64,000 bases of DNA from Scleromitrula shiraiana (Eukaryota > Ascomycota > Leotiomycetes > Helotiales > Sclerotiniaceae), in the NCBI GenBank assembly GCA_028455995.1, contig JABELC010000003.1:2294001-2358000 (forward strand), read 5' to 3'. Both the position numbers and the translations under genes were made by a program. Of the stretch, positions 11,173 to 22,306 are shown piece after piece; positions within the stretch are counted from its first letter, which is position 1, and every line of letters starts with the position of its first letter. The notes beneath the pieces were generated by a model that saw nothing but the letters and a program-made list of their open reading frames with translations, searched no databases and was not told the DNA's origin.

Positions 11173-12255
11173 ATGTCTTCAAATGGCTGGTTAGGAATGT
11201 CAAAGGCCCCAGAGCTTGACTCAAATAGCTGGCCAATAATGTCAGGGGTCCCAGAGCTTGACTGGGGTCTTAACGTTAGTGATACTGAGCTCTCTGATGA
11301 GACACTAAGTCCACGACAACAACAGCTCGTCAATCAGGGCAAGAGAGAATCGGAACGTGCTTGGCAAACCGCGACTTGGCGAACATCTCCCACTACTCCA
11401 TCTTCTAGTAGTAGTGATGGCCCCTCCTCACCTTCTAGCAGCGGCAGTAGCTCCCCATCGAAGGCACCGTTCAATGGAACGCTCGAAGATATGGCCATTC
11501 GATTCCAACAGATGCAGGCTCCATCATCATCATCATCCAGCAAGCGCCATGTATATATAGCCATAGACCTGGAAGCGACGACAGAATATTACAAAGGATA
11601 TCCGCCCCAAACGCCAACACAAATTGGTATCGCCATAATCCGGGCTGATGACAAGAGCGCTGAACTTTTTGCTTCAGAACCGCCAAAAACTGCCGCCGCT
11701 AGTCGAGGTACCCAATTCTACCATTTCCATATCGCAGAATTCCTCAAGTACAAAACCAGAATCAAGAAGCTGGCTAATACTGGCCCGTTCAATCACGGCA
11801 AATCCGAAATCGTACCTTATGCGGGCATCAACGCGAAGCTTGAGAAGATCCTGGCACAGGAAAAGAAGATGGGAGAGGTTACCTTGGTCGGACATGCTTT
11901 GTCTAACGATATCAAGTTCTTGAGGAATAACAACTTCCATGCATTTAGTGGTCTATATAAAAATACTTTGGACACACAAATCATGCTTCGTGGCGAGTGT
12001 GGCGAGCCTAAAGGGTTGAAAGCCTTGGTTGAATCCTACAATGGTCGAATTGAGGGCTGGCATAATGCTGGTAACGACGCGGTCTTCACCCTTTGGGTGT
12101 TGATCAACAGGATTATGGAGGGACCTCTTCCGCAAGCTGCGAAGAGAATGGAAGAGAAGCGTGTTTCGAAGGAACGGGCTAAGAGCAAAGAGTTGGATGA
12201 GTGGGCGGCTGAGTGGGCGGCTGAGTGCGAAAAGTCGGGTTGGGGCACTGGGTAG
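11173..12255 (+). CDS. DEDDh exonuclease-like protein, Gfd2/YDR514C type
   Basis: Single exon, 360 residues. The N-terminal 120 residues are low complexity (Ser/Pro-rich) and begin with two copies of a 14-residue unit (residues 4-17 and 18-31, ending PELDS and PELDW). From residue 126 an RNase H-fold domain is visible: D132-L-E134 in VYIAIDLEATT, D246 in GHALSNDIKFL, and H297-N-A-G-N-D302, which gives all five residues of the DEDDh (H-x-A-x-x-D) signature. A GLKALVESY stretch lies between, as in this family. The catalytic set being intact suggests a 3'-5' exonuclease; the yeast relative YDR514C is a nuclease-like protein of unclear role. Converges with the acyltransferase gene at 12394. Confidence 0.85.
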   Translation: MSSNGWLGMSKAPELDSNSWPIMSGVPELDWGLNVSDTELSDETLSPRQQQLVNQGKRESERAWQTATWRTSPTTPSSSSSDGPSSPSSSGSSSPSKAPFNGTLEDMAIRFQQMQAPSSSSSSKRHVYIAIDLEATTEYYKGYPPQTPTQIGIAIIRADDKSAELFASEPPKTAAASRGTQFYHFHIAEFLKYKTRIKKLANTGPFNHGKSEIVPYAGINAKLEKILAQEKKMGEVTLVGHALSNDIKFLRNNNFHAFSGLYKNTLDTQIMLRGECGEPKGLKALVESYNGRIEGWHNAGNDAVFTLWVLINRIMEGPLPQAAKRMEEKRVSKERAKSKELDEWAAEWAAECEKSGWGTG

Positions 12256-12393
12256 ATACAATTCTATCTGGATTTTTTTATAATTAGCGTTGGGCACTCT
12301 ATCCTATCTGGGATATTTTGAATTTTACGAGGTAATATTTGTATTAAAAAAATATTATTATAATTATTTAATTAGGTAATCATATATGACATC

Positions 12394-14156
12394 TCATCTC
12401 TGCATCCATTTCCAACACCACCATCCCAACCAAACGGATGGAATTTCTACCGTCCTATAGAATACCTCTCCACAAACAAGTGTGCCAAATACAGAAGCAA
12501 TAAAACAAATGAGAGTCGCTGCCGGTCCCTCAAGACCTTTCTTAACAGTGATATCTAAGTACAGCGGTATTCCCACCGAATATATAACAATTGACTGAGT
12601 CAAGAAATAACCTCAAGGATATTAGCACTAAATCATTGAACCTCCTCGTGTCAGAAACTGTGGTACTCACTCAAACTTCTTCTTCCCATACTAACAATCA
12701 ACCTGCTTTTGAACAGATTCTGTACGCCTTTCCTCGTCTCCAGCAACGAAAAGAATCCACTCAACAGCATCCAATCCGCAACTCTAGGCTGCTGAACCTT
12801 CAAGTCTGGTCTGCTATTCAAACCACCAGAGTTTCCATAAATATTTGTATGTGCTCTTAACTCCGCATTTGAGATTTTTACCGCATTATCTGAGACTGTG
12901 TAGAAATATTGAAGTCCTACTCCAATCAGAAAGATAATGGTGTAAGGTATCCATGATGGTAAATGTTTCTTTGCGATACGTTTTGGGAGCGGGAAACCAG
13001 TGGAGGAGATGGTGAGGAAAGAAGAATTGATGAGACAGTCTGTTAATAGAAGAGAAGTAATGGATATGAATGACCAGGACGATACCCAGAAGGCGGTAAA
13101 TAGAAATAGGGGAGAGTATTTGAGTCGCCAGAGAAATCGCGTGTATGGTATTATGAGGGTGACTGTAAATAGAGTGTATGACTGTGAATAGAGAATTGAA
13201 AGAATAGGGAAGATGGAAACCCCGGATGGAAAGGCAGTAGATGCTGACAGGAGGTGAAGGGGCGTGTGAGAGGTGGAGAGGAAAAGACTGGTTATGGAGT
13301 TGAGAAGAGTGAGGGGAATGGGATGCGGGAGAGGCTGAGGTGTTTGGATTGAAAGATTGGAAGTTTTTGAGATGAAAAGTGTGCTGTAATGGTTGATTGT
13401 GGTAGTGTGCGATAGCAGGGTACTAAGTGATAGAGAAAACAAGGTAGGAATGAGGAGTCGGAATGAACGGCGGAATATGGAAGACGTGATGGTTTGTTTT
13501 GATGGCGACTTCATAAATGAGATGCAGAGTGTTCGGGCAGAAAGAAAGATAAAGGAAGAATATAGAAGAGATTCATTCCAGAATATGGGAGAGAGAACTT
13601 TGCGAATGATGGTTTGGTAAATCGGTGTATCAGAAGGGAGAGTAGTAACATTACTCTTTACTGCGGCCGGCACAAAGACTTGAAGGAATGTCCATAGAAA
13701 AGTTTGAAAGATAAGAAGCCCTCGCAAACCCAGGAGGTATGTAGTTTGAGGAGTATTTGAAGGAAGACTAGATGAAAATAACCTCATGGTGATTGCTTTG
13801 CCGTTCACAAGTTCTCGAGAATTTGGAGTTGTCGGTATATTATCGAGGAAGTTGATGGATAAACAGTTGTTTTCTGGCAAGACTGAATTTATTCCTGCCT
13901 CCATCAATAATTCGAGACACAAGACATTTTTTGCTTTTGAATGATTTCCAATTGTGATTGAGCTGAGATGTCTTATTTGAACACGAAGTAAGTTTTTACG
14001 TGGCGAATCTGTCTCGGATATCGAACTTCTCGATATCAATCTCGATATCTCAATAAGAGGAACATCCCAATATCTTGACCGTTCTAGGTCCCCGAAAGAT
14101 AAATATTGCGGCTGCGCAAGATAGTAAAGTCGAACTTTCAGGGGAGATGTTAACAT
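12394..14156 (-). CDS. Acyltransferase-3-type integral membrane protein
   Basis: Predicted O-acyltransferase of a cell-surface polysaccharide. Exons 14156-12671 and 12611-12394 join (GTGAGT donor, TGCTAAT branch, TTGAG acceptor) to 567 residues; the join reads GRRSLSYFLTQSIVIYSVG, the normal end of acyltransferase-3 proteins. Many hydrophobic segments run from TYLLGLRGLLIFQTFLW near residue 140 to the C-terminus. The first 120 residues are hydrophilic and unrecognised; the true start may be a downstream ATG. It lies 184 bp downstream of the GT2 glycosyltransferase on the same strand and shares architecture with the C-terminal half of the 16875-20315 product, so it likely acylates the same glycan. 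Donor and acceptor are not determined by the sequence. Confidence 0.77.
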
Positions 14157-14340
14157 GGCTCGAGCGCAGAATCAAGGCTGGCTTGGGAGATCTTTTGGAT
14201 TGATTGAAAAAGTGAACATGCAAATATTCGAGAAGTAAAAACAAAACATTAGAATCAATTGCTAGCTAGTTTATTTATCCGCGATGCAAATGATTACAAA
14301 TTACAACTTCCAATCTTGAAGCCTCTCCGAACCTAAAAAA

Positions 14341-15889
14341 TCATGATCGAACAGTAGCATTCCAAGCCGAATATAATACAATCTGTCTAAAATGGCCATA
14401 AAGTCCAATACAACTGCCTAAAATAAGATAAAATGGATATAACAGTGTAAACTTGACCATCATTTTCTTACTAACAAACTCCGAAAGAACAAAATATGTA
14501 ATGGCAAGACTTCCGAGAAGACATACGGCACTATGAGTGTTAGTGATAAGAATCTGATATAAAGAAGATTTTGTAACATACCCGATGATGAATAACCATT
14601 CGGAAGCCGGAAACTCAAAGAATATGAGATTTTTGAGTGCAGTTGGTGTCTTCGGAAACCCAGTAATGACAAAACTAAGCATCAGGCAGGTGTATTGGGA
14701 TACCAGATAGTAACTCAGCTCTCGAATGAAAAGGAGCGATAGTAAACCAAATCTCATTTTAAGACTTCGTTTTTGGTGTGGAGATTTCTTGTATGACAGA
14801 ACATAATGTCTGTAGCTAGCTTGAGTCCAGCCTTGGGCCCATCTGAGCCGTTGTTTGAGGAATGACTTGAAGGTAGTAGGTGCCAACTCATACGAGATGA
14901 CGTTAGGGTCATGAACACAAACAGCTCCTTGTTCTAATGCACGCAACGCGGAGTCAATATCTTCAGTCAGCATCCTCGCATCCATCCTCAGATCACGAAG
15001 TAGATTTGCTCGCCAGTAACCATTTGAACCTTCTCGATGTTAGATTTGAAGTCGATGACACAAGAGTAAATGACTTGCCTGTAAATAACCCATATCCAAA
15101 CAAAGCGGCACGGCCAGGATGAGACGTAGCATATATCTTGTCGAACTCTACGGCGATCATTTCCGTCAAAAGTGTTGCCTTTGAGTTTTGAATCACACAT
15201 CGACCTTGAACGCAGTCAATCTTGCTGTCGGCCAGAATTCTCTCAACAGCCCATCGTGGGCCATAAGGATGTGTGTAGTGATCGCAATCGAATAGTGCAA
15301 TAATGTGCGCTCCAGTATACAGCGTAAAAAAATGGTTCAAATTATGAGCTTTTGATGTGGAATTTGGAACTTTGATGATTCTCAATCGAGGGATCTTCGC
15401 CGCGAGGTCATTCATCTGAGTTTCCAGGGGTTCAATCGGCTTTGGGGTATTATAAAGAACATTTATTCGAATTTTATCTTTTGGATACATGATATGGTCT
15501 AGAGCATAATCAATTCTATCCATAATGATATCCTGTTCGTTTGGAAGATATGCGACAATAACAAGATCCATTATCAAAAGCTGATCATCAGGCGTAGGAA
15601 ACTTCCATCCATTATGTTCCACATCATAAAGCGCTTTTCGAGCCATTCTGTTGGGTTTCAGGCTACAAATGGCCTCCATAACATTCATTGCTGCAGTATA
15701 TGAGTTCGTTGTGAGATAGAGGAGCCAGAAAATTTCTATTAATTTTGGTGTGCAAAACATATAAACACATGTTGAAAATATGAAGTAGGAGATAATGAGA
15801 AGAGAAGGAGTCCAATCAAGCAAGAATACTGAAGCTCTAGATATGCTACTGCTAATAGTAGCAGATCCAAAATTGATTTTTTTCAACAT
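14341..15889 (-). CDS. Processive GT2 glycosyltransferase (cellulose/hyaluronan synthase-like)
   Basis: Membrane enzyme that polymerises a beta-linked polysaccharide from a nucleotide sugar. Two exons, 15889-15079 and 15029-14341, give 499 residues. The 49-nt intron has a GC donor (G|GCAAGT) with a CTAAC branch site and AG acceptor; splicing restores GYGLFTGSNGYWRANLLRD, a hallmark of the family. Seen: two N-terminal membrane segments (residues 20-60), D201-C-D203 (DxD), T292-E-D294, Q330-R-L-R-W334 (QxxRW) and several C-terminal membrane segments. The Q/RxxRW motif marks processive synthases. The sugar is not predictable. Neighbours are two acyltransferases and a GH16-like domain, which supports synthesis of an acylated exopolysaccharide or wall polymer. 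Confidence 0.9.
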
Positions 15890-16874
15890 GCTGTGAAAGA
15901 ACCTGACGATGCGAAATGTTATCTGGAAATGAGCGTGTGAGAAGAAGATTCGTTGAAGAACAAGATTTCAAAGGCAAAAATTTTTTTCCATCTTTCTGTT
16001 ATCCTTTTTCATGTGTCAATGGTAGGGGCTCGCACTTGAGCAAGATACTGCTTTGGCCTAAGAAGTAAGCTATTTAGACAATGTGAACCAAATATTTGAG
16101 AACACATCGTTGTAAAACACAGAATCGGCTACCATTACGAGAAACTATTTTGGGGTGGAGGTTTGGACAACACGAACTGGGGGATATGTCAATATCAACT
16201 TCAGGATAAGTAAACACAAATCCACGATGTGGATTATTGAATGGCCTCAATCATGAATATTGAACAGAATGATGTCTATCGTGCACTGCGCACTGGCAGC
16301 ATATGCCCTATGCTTGATACTCCCAAGTGATGAAGTCAAATGCCAAATCAGCCAAAAGGAACCCGACTCCTGGGTCTTGGGATGTCTATCGCCACAGAGA
16401 CAGAAAAACGAAACATCAGTAATCTCTTAAATCGTATAGACAGCAAAATGGAGGAGTAAAACAATTTTGGTTCTATTAATAAATCGATAACAATTTTAAG
16501 GAGCAACAGTGTAAATATTGAAAGGTCTAGTGGGGCTAATCGGCATTGAATGAGGATATTCAGACGCTAAACTTAAAGTTGTCTAGTTGTTAGATCTCAA
16601 CTCCTGCAACAACACGACTTTCTCTCCCCTTTTTAAATCCTGGATTCCTCTCACAAAATGAGAGACTCACAATCTCGATATTTGTTCGAGATGTGGGCAA
16701 ATGGCAAGTATGGCTGACGCCCATGAGCACTTGCCATCCGGTAAGATATCGAGGGCTTTCATCTGTGGGTTCAGAATTCAATATGTGTAGTTTGATATCA
16801 AAAACCATCACCATAGCAAGATGCAACTTAGATCTATGAAATGGGTGCTATGGTGAAGTTGTTTTCCAGAAATT
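15890..16874. promoter_or_regulatory. Shared divergent promoter of the polysaccharide genes
   Basis: 985 bp lie between the starts of the GT2 gene (minus) and the GH16-acyltransferase gene (plus). No gene is supported here. Divergent transcription from one spacer suggests co-regulation; no specific operator could be recognised by eye. Confidence 0.5.
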
Positions 16875-19800
16875 ATGCTCTCTTCTCACCGAAATTCAAT
16901 CTTTTCTTCCAACGCCAACAGAACTATGTACCTCTGCTCATTAGCATGGTTGATTATCATCGCACATGGTGTCTACTGTCAAGGGGCCATTCCGAATACA
17001 CACAACTTTTCGAATGATGATTGTCCTTGTGGATTTTACGATACGGTAACAGGTAGCCTTTTTACCGAGTCCATAATTATATATTTCAACGAGACCGATA
17101 GCTTCTTGGACGATTTTATCCTTCAATCATATGAAAACAAGTACGAGAAAGACTACAACAGCATATTTCGCCAAGGTTCTAATCCTGTCAATATTAAATT
17201 CTTCAATGGTCCGTCTCCTGTTATTTCAAATTCCGATAATCTATCGCAAAATACGTCTTTAGGCTCCCTCAAAACGCATGCTCAACGTCATGCCCTTGAA
17301 GAATACAAACCACTTCGGAATAACTCGATTCCAAAGGCCGGTGGAAGTGGGAATGAGAACGCCAAATCTCTAGTTGTCAATTCCTCTAGTCTAGCGTCTT
17401 CGACTTCTAGCGCATCTATTCCAGTCTTCACTCCATCACTAAAACTGTCCGTAGATCCACCAACTGAAGATCACCTTGTTCTTGGAGGGGGCATCAGGAC
17501 GTTGAGACAAGATATTCAGTATGGCTCCGCACGTGCGCAGTTGCGACCATCTAATCAAGGTGTCGGAGGAAGTTCACTGTCGATGATGTTCAGATACAAT
17601 GAGACTGAATCCATGGAGCTCAATATCATGAACACAAACTCTAATTCAACAGCTTGGGTAACAACTCTGGTTCATTCAGAGTTTCCGGATCCACTCCTGG
17701 GCACAAATTTCAGTGCTCTTTCCTTGAAAAACATATCCATGTACGATTACAATGAATTCCGATTAGATTGGACAACAGATAAGATAAACTATTATATTGG
17801 AGATATTCTTATCAGATCTATTTCCAAAAATAATGATACTCTACCATCTACTCCGTCTCCTTTCTTCATCAAACACTGGTCAACCGGAAATCCTTACTCA
17901 ATGCAAGGGCCACCATATTCTACCTCTGTTGCTAGCATTGGATGGATCAGGCTATTTTTTAATTCTTCAACCATGAACTCTACACACCATACGGAATTCA
18001 ACTCTCGGTGTAATCTTGCAACTTTCTGTTCGACGGATGACACAAATTTACGTGGATCTTCGCCTTATTCTTCACTTGCGCTTAATCCTTGGGATCAACG
18101 TGCCGCCCATGGCACACTTCGATGGATGGCAATTTGGATCAGCGTGGCTTGCATGACGATTACATTGGCAGCTCTATTGAATGCATTCCTAAAACTCAAA
18201 GTTTTTAAAAATAAGGCAGTTAACCTGGGTGCTCAGCCACAGTCAGATGAGAATTTTGCTGCATCGCATTCCCCTTCTCCACCATTCACCTATTCACGGG
18301 GTACAAGCTCTACACTTGCCCCGTCTTATAGAACCAGAGTAGAATCATGCACTTCAAATGACATGCTTCCTAATTCATCTGTAGCATTCTCATCCGGAAA
18401 TCAATCGGCACCAACAGAGCGCGGAGTGAGTGGTATCGAATCAATCGAGCAGCTTTACAGTCAAGTTGGGACAAACTGTGATGTTTCTGGATCCGTCTCT
18501 AGAAGCACTAGTAACGCATCCATGAGCATCCATGAAATTTCTTCAAATCTGCCTCCATCTTGGCCAAATTCGCCCACTGCTAGTCGCTTTGTATTCAATA
18601 TCAAAGATAAGACGAAAAGGCAGTCGGGATTGTCTAAGACCGTTGATGCGGATGAGCTCCAAGGCTTAGGGCATGCATATCCTCATCCTGGCGAAGAAAT
18701 AACTCAAGACATTGAAACTCAAAACTATTCAGATATCAATACAAATCTATGCACCCCAGATCTTTCGACGAAGCCTTCTGCAAATACTTTGAAGGAGAGA
18801 AACCGAATCGACCACCTGGCCGGTCTGATCACCGTAGCGGCAATTTGTGTTACTGTCCTTCATTTTTGCTTGACATTCGTACCAGCAGTCATTGCTCCCG
18901 GCGCGTTCGCCCACTATCCCGCTGAAAAATGGATAAACAAGACCATTGAGCCCTTTTTCCTCAATCAAGGAGCCCTTGGACTCTTCTTTACAACCTCCGC
19001 TCGCTTTCTTGTCACCCCTTTCCTTCAGGATCAAGATCTCTCTTCCATATCTCAGAAAATAGTTGGTCGAATTTTCCAAATTTTGCTGCCAGTCCTTGTG
19101 TTCGTAATGCTAGAATATTTTCTCATCATTTCGGGCGCTACCTACTACCTACCATATTTACCTTCGATTACATGGAGTACGTGGCCTTACGTTGCTCCGT
19201 TTCCCAATATTGGACACCTCCTGAATGAGGTTCTTGCACTTGCTTATCTGATTCCAAATGCAGTCCCACTAGTTACTTTTAACTACTGCACAGGAGTTCT
19301 CTGGACAATACCTGTAGCCATTCAAGGCTCATGGACAACACTTCTTGCCGTTCTTCTCATAACCTCAATACCTAATCCATTCAAACGCTTCCCCTTCTAT
19401 ATCTTCTCCATAGTTGTCAACTGGTATATGCTATCATGGGGGTCATTTTTTTGGGTCGGCCTTCTTCTCACGGACTTGGATCTGAATTATCATATGCCTC
19501 AATACCTTCACAAACATCCCTTGATTCATTATCCTCTCGTCACAATTCTCAGTGTTCTTGCCTTGGCAGCTCTAAGTGCTGATTCCTTCAATCAATGGTT
19601 TGGTTACAGCGTCATAAGCAAGGAAATGCTCGTCCATTCTGACCCAATCACTGGACTCCCCGTCTCGATCACCAACGAGACTGGATACCCTGGCTATCCA
19701 GGATACTGGGTTCCTCATTTCAATGGTCTCTTGTTCTGCACAGCTATTCAAACACTGGCCGAAATATCTCCTTTCCTGCAGAAATTTCTATCCGTTAGGC

Positions 19801-20315
19801 ATCTTATGATCTTGTTTCCACATGTTTTCAGCATGTATCTGTTCCATGGGATGATATTTTGGTCACTGGGAGCATGGGTCTGCGTGACCGTGGATGGTAT
19901 CGGGTTACCATATTGGGCTGTCTTGATTGTGACAGCAGTAGTTTGCTACACTGCTTTATTCTTATCATTGCCGATACTATCATTGATTTCTAGCTTGCTA
20001 GGAAGGGGGGTTACTGGAGAGATTAGAAGAGATTCATGGGAGGCGCCATTAAAGGGGAGGTCGACTTTGACGCCATTTGAAAGAAATTGGTTGGATAGGA
20101 ATGGGATGGTTGACGGGATACCAGTAGTTGAAGAAGAAAAAGGAAATAGAAATGACGAGGTTCATGACAATGGAAATGGTAAAACTCCCGCAGTTGACAT
20201 TAGAGTTACCGATGCGGAACAGGAAGCTTGGGAATTGCCCACCAATAAGGAGGTTAAAGGTAAATTTAAAGAAGGCGAGGTCCATGTTCCCGGGGATAAT
20301 ATCACCAAGGCATGA
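16875..20315 (+). CDS. Fusion of a GH16-like extracellular domain and an acyltransferase-3 domain
   Basis: Single exon, 1146 residues. A hydrophobic signal or anchor lies at residues 19-36. Residues about 200-375 resemble fungal GH16: DIQYGSARAQL, FRYNETESMELNIMN, YNEFRLDWTTDKINYYIGD and IKHWSTGNP, followed by a membrane segment near 425-445 and a Ser-rich linker. From about 645 to 1065 is a multi-spanning acyltransferase-3 domain (FLTPF/VTPFLQDQDL, GVLWTIPVAIQGSW, MYLFHGMIFW). The GH16 active-site consensus E-x-D-x-E reads E248-L-N250-I-M252, so two catalytic residues are replaced; the domain is probably a glycan-binding, non-hydrolytic module. Many N-glycosylation sequons fit an extracellular position. 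The protein would bind and acylate the polymer made by the divergent GT2 enzyme (inference). Confidence 0.85.
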   Translation: MLSSHRNSIFSSNANRTMYLCSLAWLIIIAHGVYCQGAIPNTHNFSNDDCPCGFYDTVTGSLFTESIIIYFNETDSFLDDFILQSYENKYEKDYNSIFRQGSNPVNIKFFNGPSPVISNSDNLSQNTSLGSLKTHAQRHALEEYKPLRNNSIPKAGGSGNENAKSLVVNSSSLASSTSSASIPVFTPSLKLSVDPPTEDHLVLGGGIRTLRQDIQYGSARAQLRPSNQGVGGSSLSMMFRYNETESMELNIMNTNSNSTAWVTTLVHSEFPDPLLGTNFSALSLKNISMYDYNEFRLDWTTDKINYYIGDILIRSISKNNDTLPSTPSPFFIKHWSTGNPYSMQGPPYSTSVASIGWIRLFFNSSTMNSTHHTEFNSRCNLATFCSTDDTNLRGSSPYSSLALNPWDQRAAHGTLRWMAIWISVACMTITLAALLNAFLKLKVFKNKAVNLGAQPQSDENFAASHSPSPPFTYSRGTSSTLAPSYRTRVESCTSNDMLPNSSVAFSSGNQSAPTERGVSGIESIEQLYSQVGTNCDVSGSVSRSTSNASMSIHEISSNLPPSWPNSPTASRFVFNIKDKTKRQSGLSKTVDADELQGLGHAYPHPGEEITQDIETQNYSDINTNLCTPDLSTKPSANTLKERNRIDHLAGLITVAAICVTVLHFCLTFVPAVIAPGAFAHYPAEKWINKTIEPFFLNQGALGLFFTTSARFLVTPFLQDQDLSSISQKIVGRIFQILLPVLVFVMLEYFLIISGATYYLPYLPSITWSTWPYVAPFPNIGHLLNEVLALAYLIPNAVPLVTFNYCTGVLWTIPVAIQGSWTTLLAVLLITSIPNPFKRFPFYIFSIVVNWYMLSWGSFFWVGLLLTDLDLNYHMPQYLHKHPLIHYPLVTILSVLALAALSADSFNQWFGYSVISKEMLVHSDPITGLPVSITNETGYPGYPGYWVPHFNGLLFCTAIQTLAEISPFLQKFLSVRHLMILFPHVFSMYLFHGMIFWSLGAWVCVTVDGIGLPYWAVLIVTAVVCYTALFLSLPILSLISSLLGRGVTGEIRRDSWEAPLKGRSTLTPFERNWLDRNGMVDGIPVVEEEKGNRNDEVHDNGNGKTPAVDIRVTDAEQEAWELPTNKEVKGKFKEGEVHVPGDNITKA

Positions 20316-20839
20316 GACATCATAATCATGAGAAGGGATATCAAGTTGATATCATTGTGCTTTGTTTTTTTTCTTGGTTTCACAATAAAGAGCTAAGGCT
20401 TTTTAACACATGTTTTGTATTATATCAAGAGACCATTATAATAGAGGTTGTCGGGGTTGTATGTTCTTCATTGCACTACTTTTCAAGGTATCAAAATATG
20501 TTAATATTGATTAATCGGTGAGAAACGCTGCATATTCCAAGTTGATAGTAGGCACGACGCATGGCGACACCAATCAAATTAAGATAATCCTGGCTCGACC
20601 AATATCATATGCATGCTGCCACCATGGCCTAACTCTTTATGGCGATCGCAGATACTCCGCCCCCTTGTCACACGACAAACGCGGAGTGTTTATGGCGAGT
20701 TCCAAAATTGTTGTCTAATCTTATATCAGTAGTCCTTCTACGTCTTTACTTTCTCACAGCATCTGCAATCCACAACTCCTGAAAAGACGTCAGAAGATAC
20801 TCACGATCAATCAAATATCGATAGCCTACGAGTACTGAC
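20316..20839. other. Intergenic region, part of a duplicated unit
   Basis: No gene. The part from about 20640 to 20839 resembles, with many differences, the sequence at about 22090-22306, showing that the duplication of the next two gene copies included their upstream regions. Confidence 0.4.
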
Positions 20840-21774
20840 ATATCCATCAACTTCTTCAGCTTCCCCCACGAACTTCGCGAAAAAATATATGAGCATCTTT
20901 TGATATCACCAGTGCCTATTATTGTCGCAACCCCTTCTATAGCTAGCTTTCTGAAAATTCAATCCCACGAATTCACTACAGGGCTCCTTCGAGCGAACAA
21001 AACTGCCTACTATGAAGCCATCTCACTACTCTACTCCAAAAACATATTCAGGTTTATTTACGCTAGTGAGGGAATTTTTGATTTCTTCAAGAAAATTGGA
21101 TGCACCAATACAAGTTATATATAAAATATTCAAGTTGCCTTCCCACAGTTTTATGTGAAAAACGAACTTCCTGGTGAGCAAGTTATGCTCTATGACAAAG
21201 ATATCCGCAAACTTTCAAAGATCTAGAGGTATTGTATCGGATTGATATCTATTACTGCGCTCATAACCAATTACAATGGTCTGGAGAAATTTTGACCGTT
21301 GGATGCTATTACGGGAGTAGAAATGATTGATGCGTACTTTAATCTATCTCGTCGCTGCAAAAAGTAAATTTCAGAGTGGACTCAACAGGCCCAACTCATA
21401 TACAATGGAAACGGAGGATCTTGGTTGACGAGAAATTAAATACGAACTTGGAGAAAGCTAGCCAGTTAGTAGGATGTGTTATAATTCCAATTCTGTTCCA
21501 TTATGCCATGAATACTACTAACACTGTACAATCTAGGTTACGGCAAACTGTTTGACCTAATCATACCAAGCAAGGCGTACGAAAGAAAATGAAAAATCTT
21601 GGATGGAAAGTTGATATGGGAGAATGGCCGGACGACACGGATTTGGATAATAGAGGCTTCAGCGACTATGAAGATTTTGATCCCGAGGACTATCTATGGG
21701 GCGGTAATGATCGTGATGAAGATGGACACGACATTGCAGATGAATATGACATTGACGACGACAGTGACTTTTGA
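20840..21774 (+). pseudogene. LPxELRxxIY-family (F-box/2EXR-like) protein, copy 1, inactivated
   Basis: Paralogue of the gene at 22307. Reads I-S-I-N-F-F-S-F-P-H-E-L-R-E-K-I-Y-E-H-L, then LLRANKTAYYEAISLLYSKN, both typical of a large fungal family with an N-terminal F-box-like helix. Where copy 2 has ATG, this copy has ATA (20840-20842), and where copy 2 has CAA in SYIQK it has TAA (21122-21124). Further stops follow, then a still open, acidic C-terminal exon (about 21536-21774, GYGKLFDLIIP, then Asp-rich). Loss of the start and several stops make it a pseudogene. The two named differences are G-to-A and C-to-T, the direction expected of repeat-induced point mutation or of cytosine decay. Confidence 0.65.
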
Positions 21775-22306
21775 AGAAGAGCGGCAGATTAGGTAACAAC
21801 ATCTACCCCATTATATTAGGAATAACCCAATGTACTAATACTTTATGGTAGGGTGTAATACACTTTAGCATTTATCGGTCAATCCACATCGAGATTACCA
21901 AGCGAAACAGCAACTCCTCTCTCTTACTGCCGCCGCGCATCTGCAGCAACGTACATCTTGCATTTACATTCCCACGAAACGTATTCGCTCAATCTCATAT
22001 TTCAACTGATATTTAGCATATTGCATATTATTCCCGATAAAATCAAGGAAATATCCATGGCTTCACTAACATCCTATGCATATCGGCGGCGCGGTCTAAC
22101 TTTGCAGAAAAACCAGCCCGTCAACACTTAACAAGCACAGTGTATTTATTTCTGTCAAAATCCATAATTTTCATCTAACGGTATACCAATTGATCCTCTA
22201 CCTCTTTCCCTTTCCACGGGGTCTATATTCCGCAACTTCCAAGAAGGCACCAAGTAATCGTCACAATAAGCAATAAAGTAGACTTCGACATCCCACGAAC
22301 GTCAAG

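Noticed and set aside
16590..16826. Short minus-strand frame in the divergent promoter
   Set aside because: 78 codons, no motif, lies in the expected promoter region.
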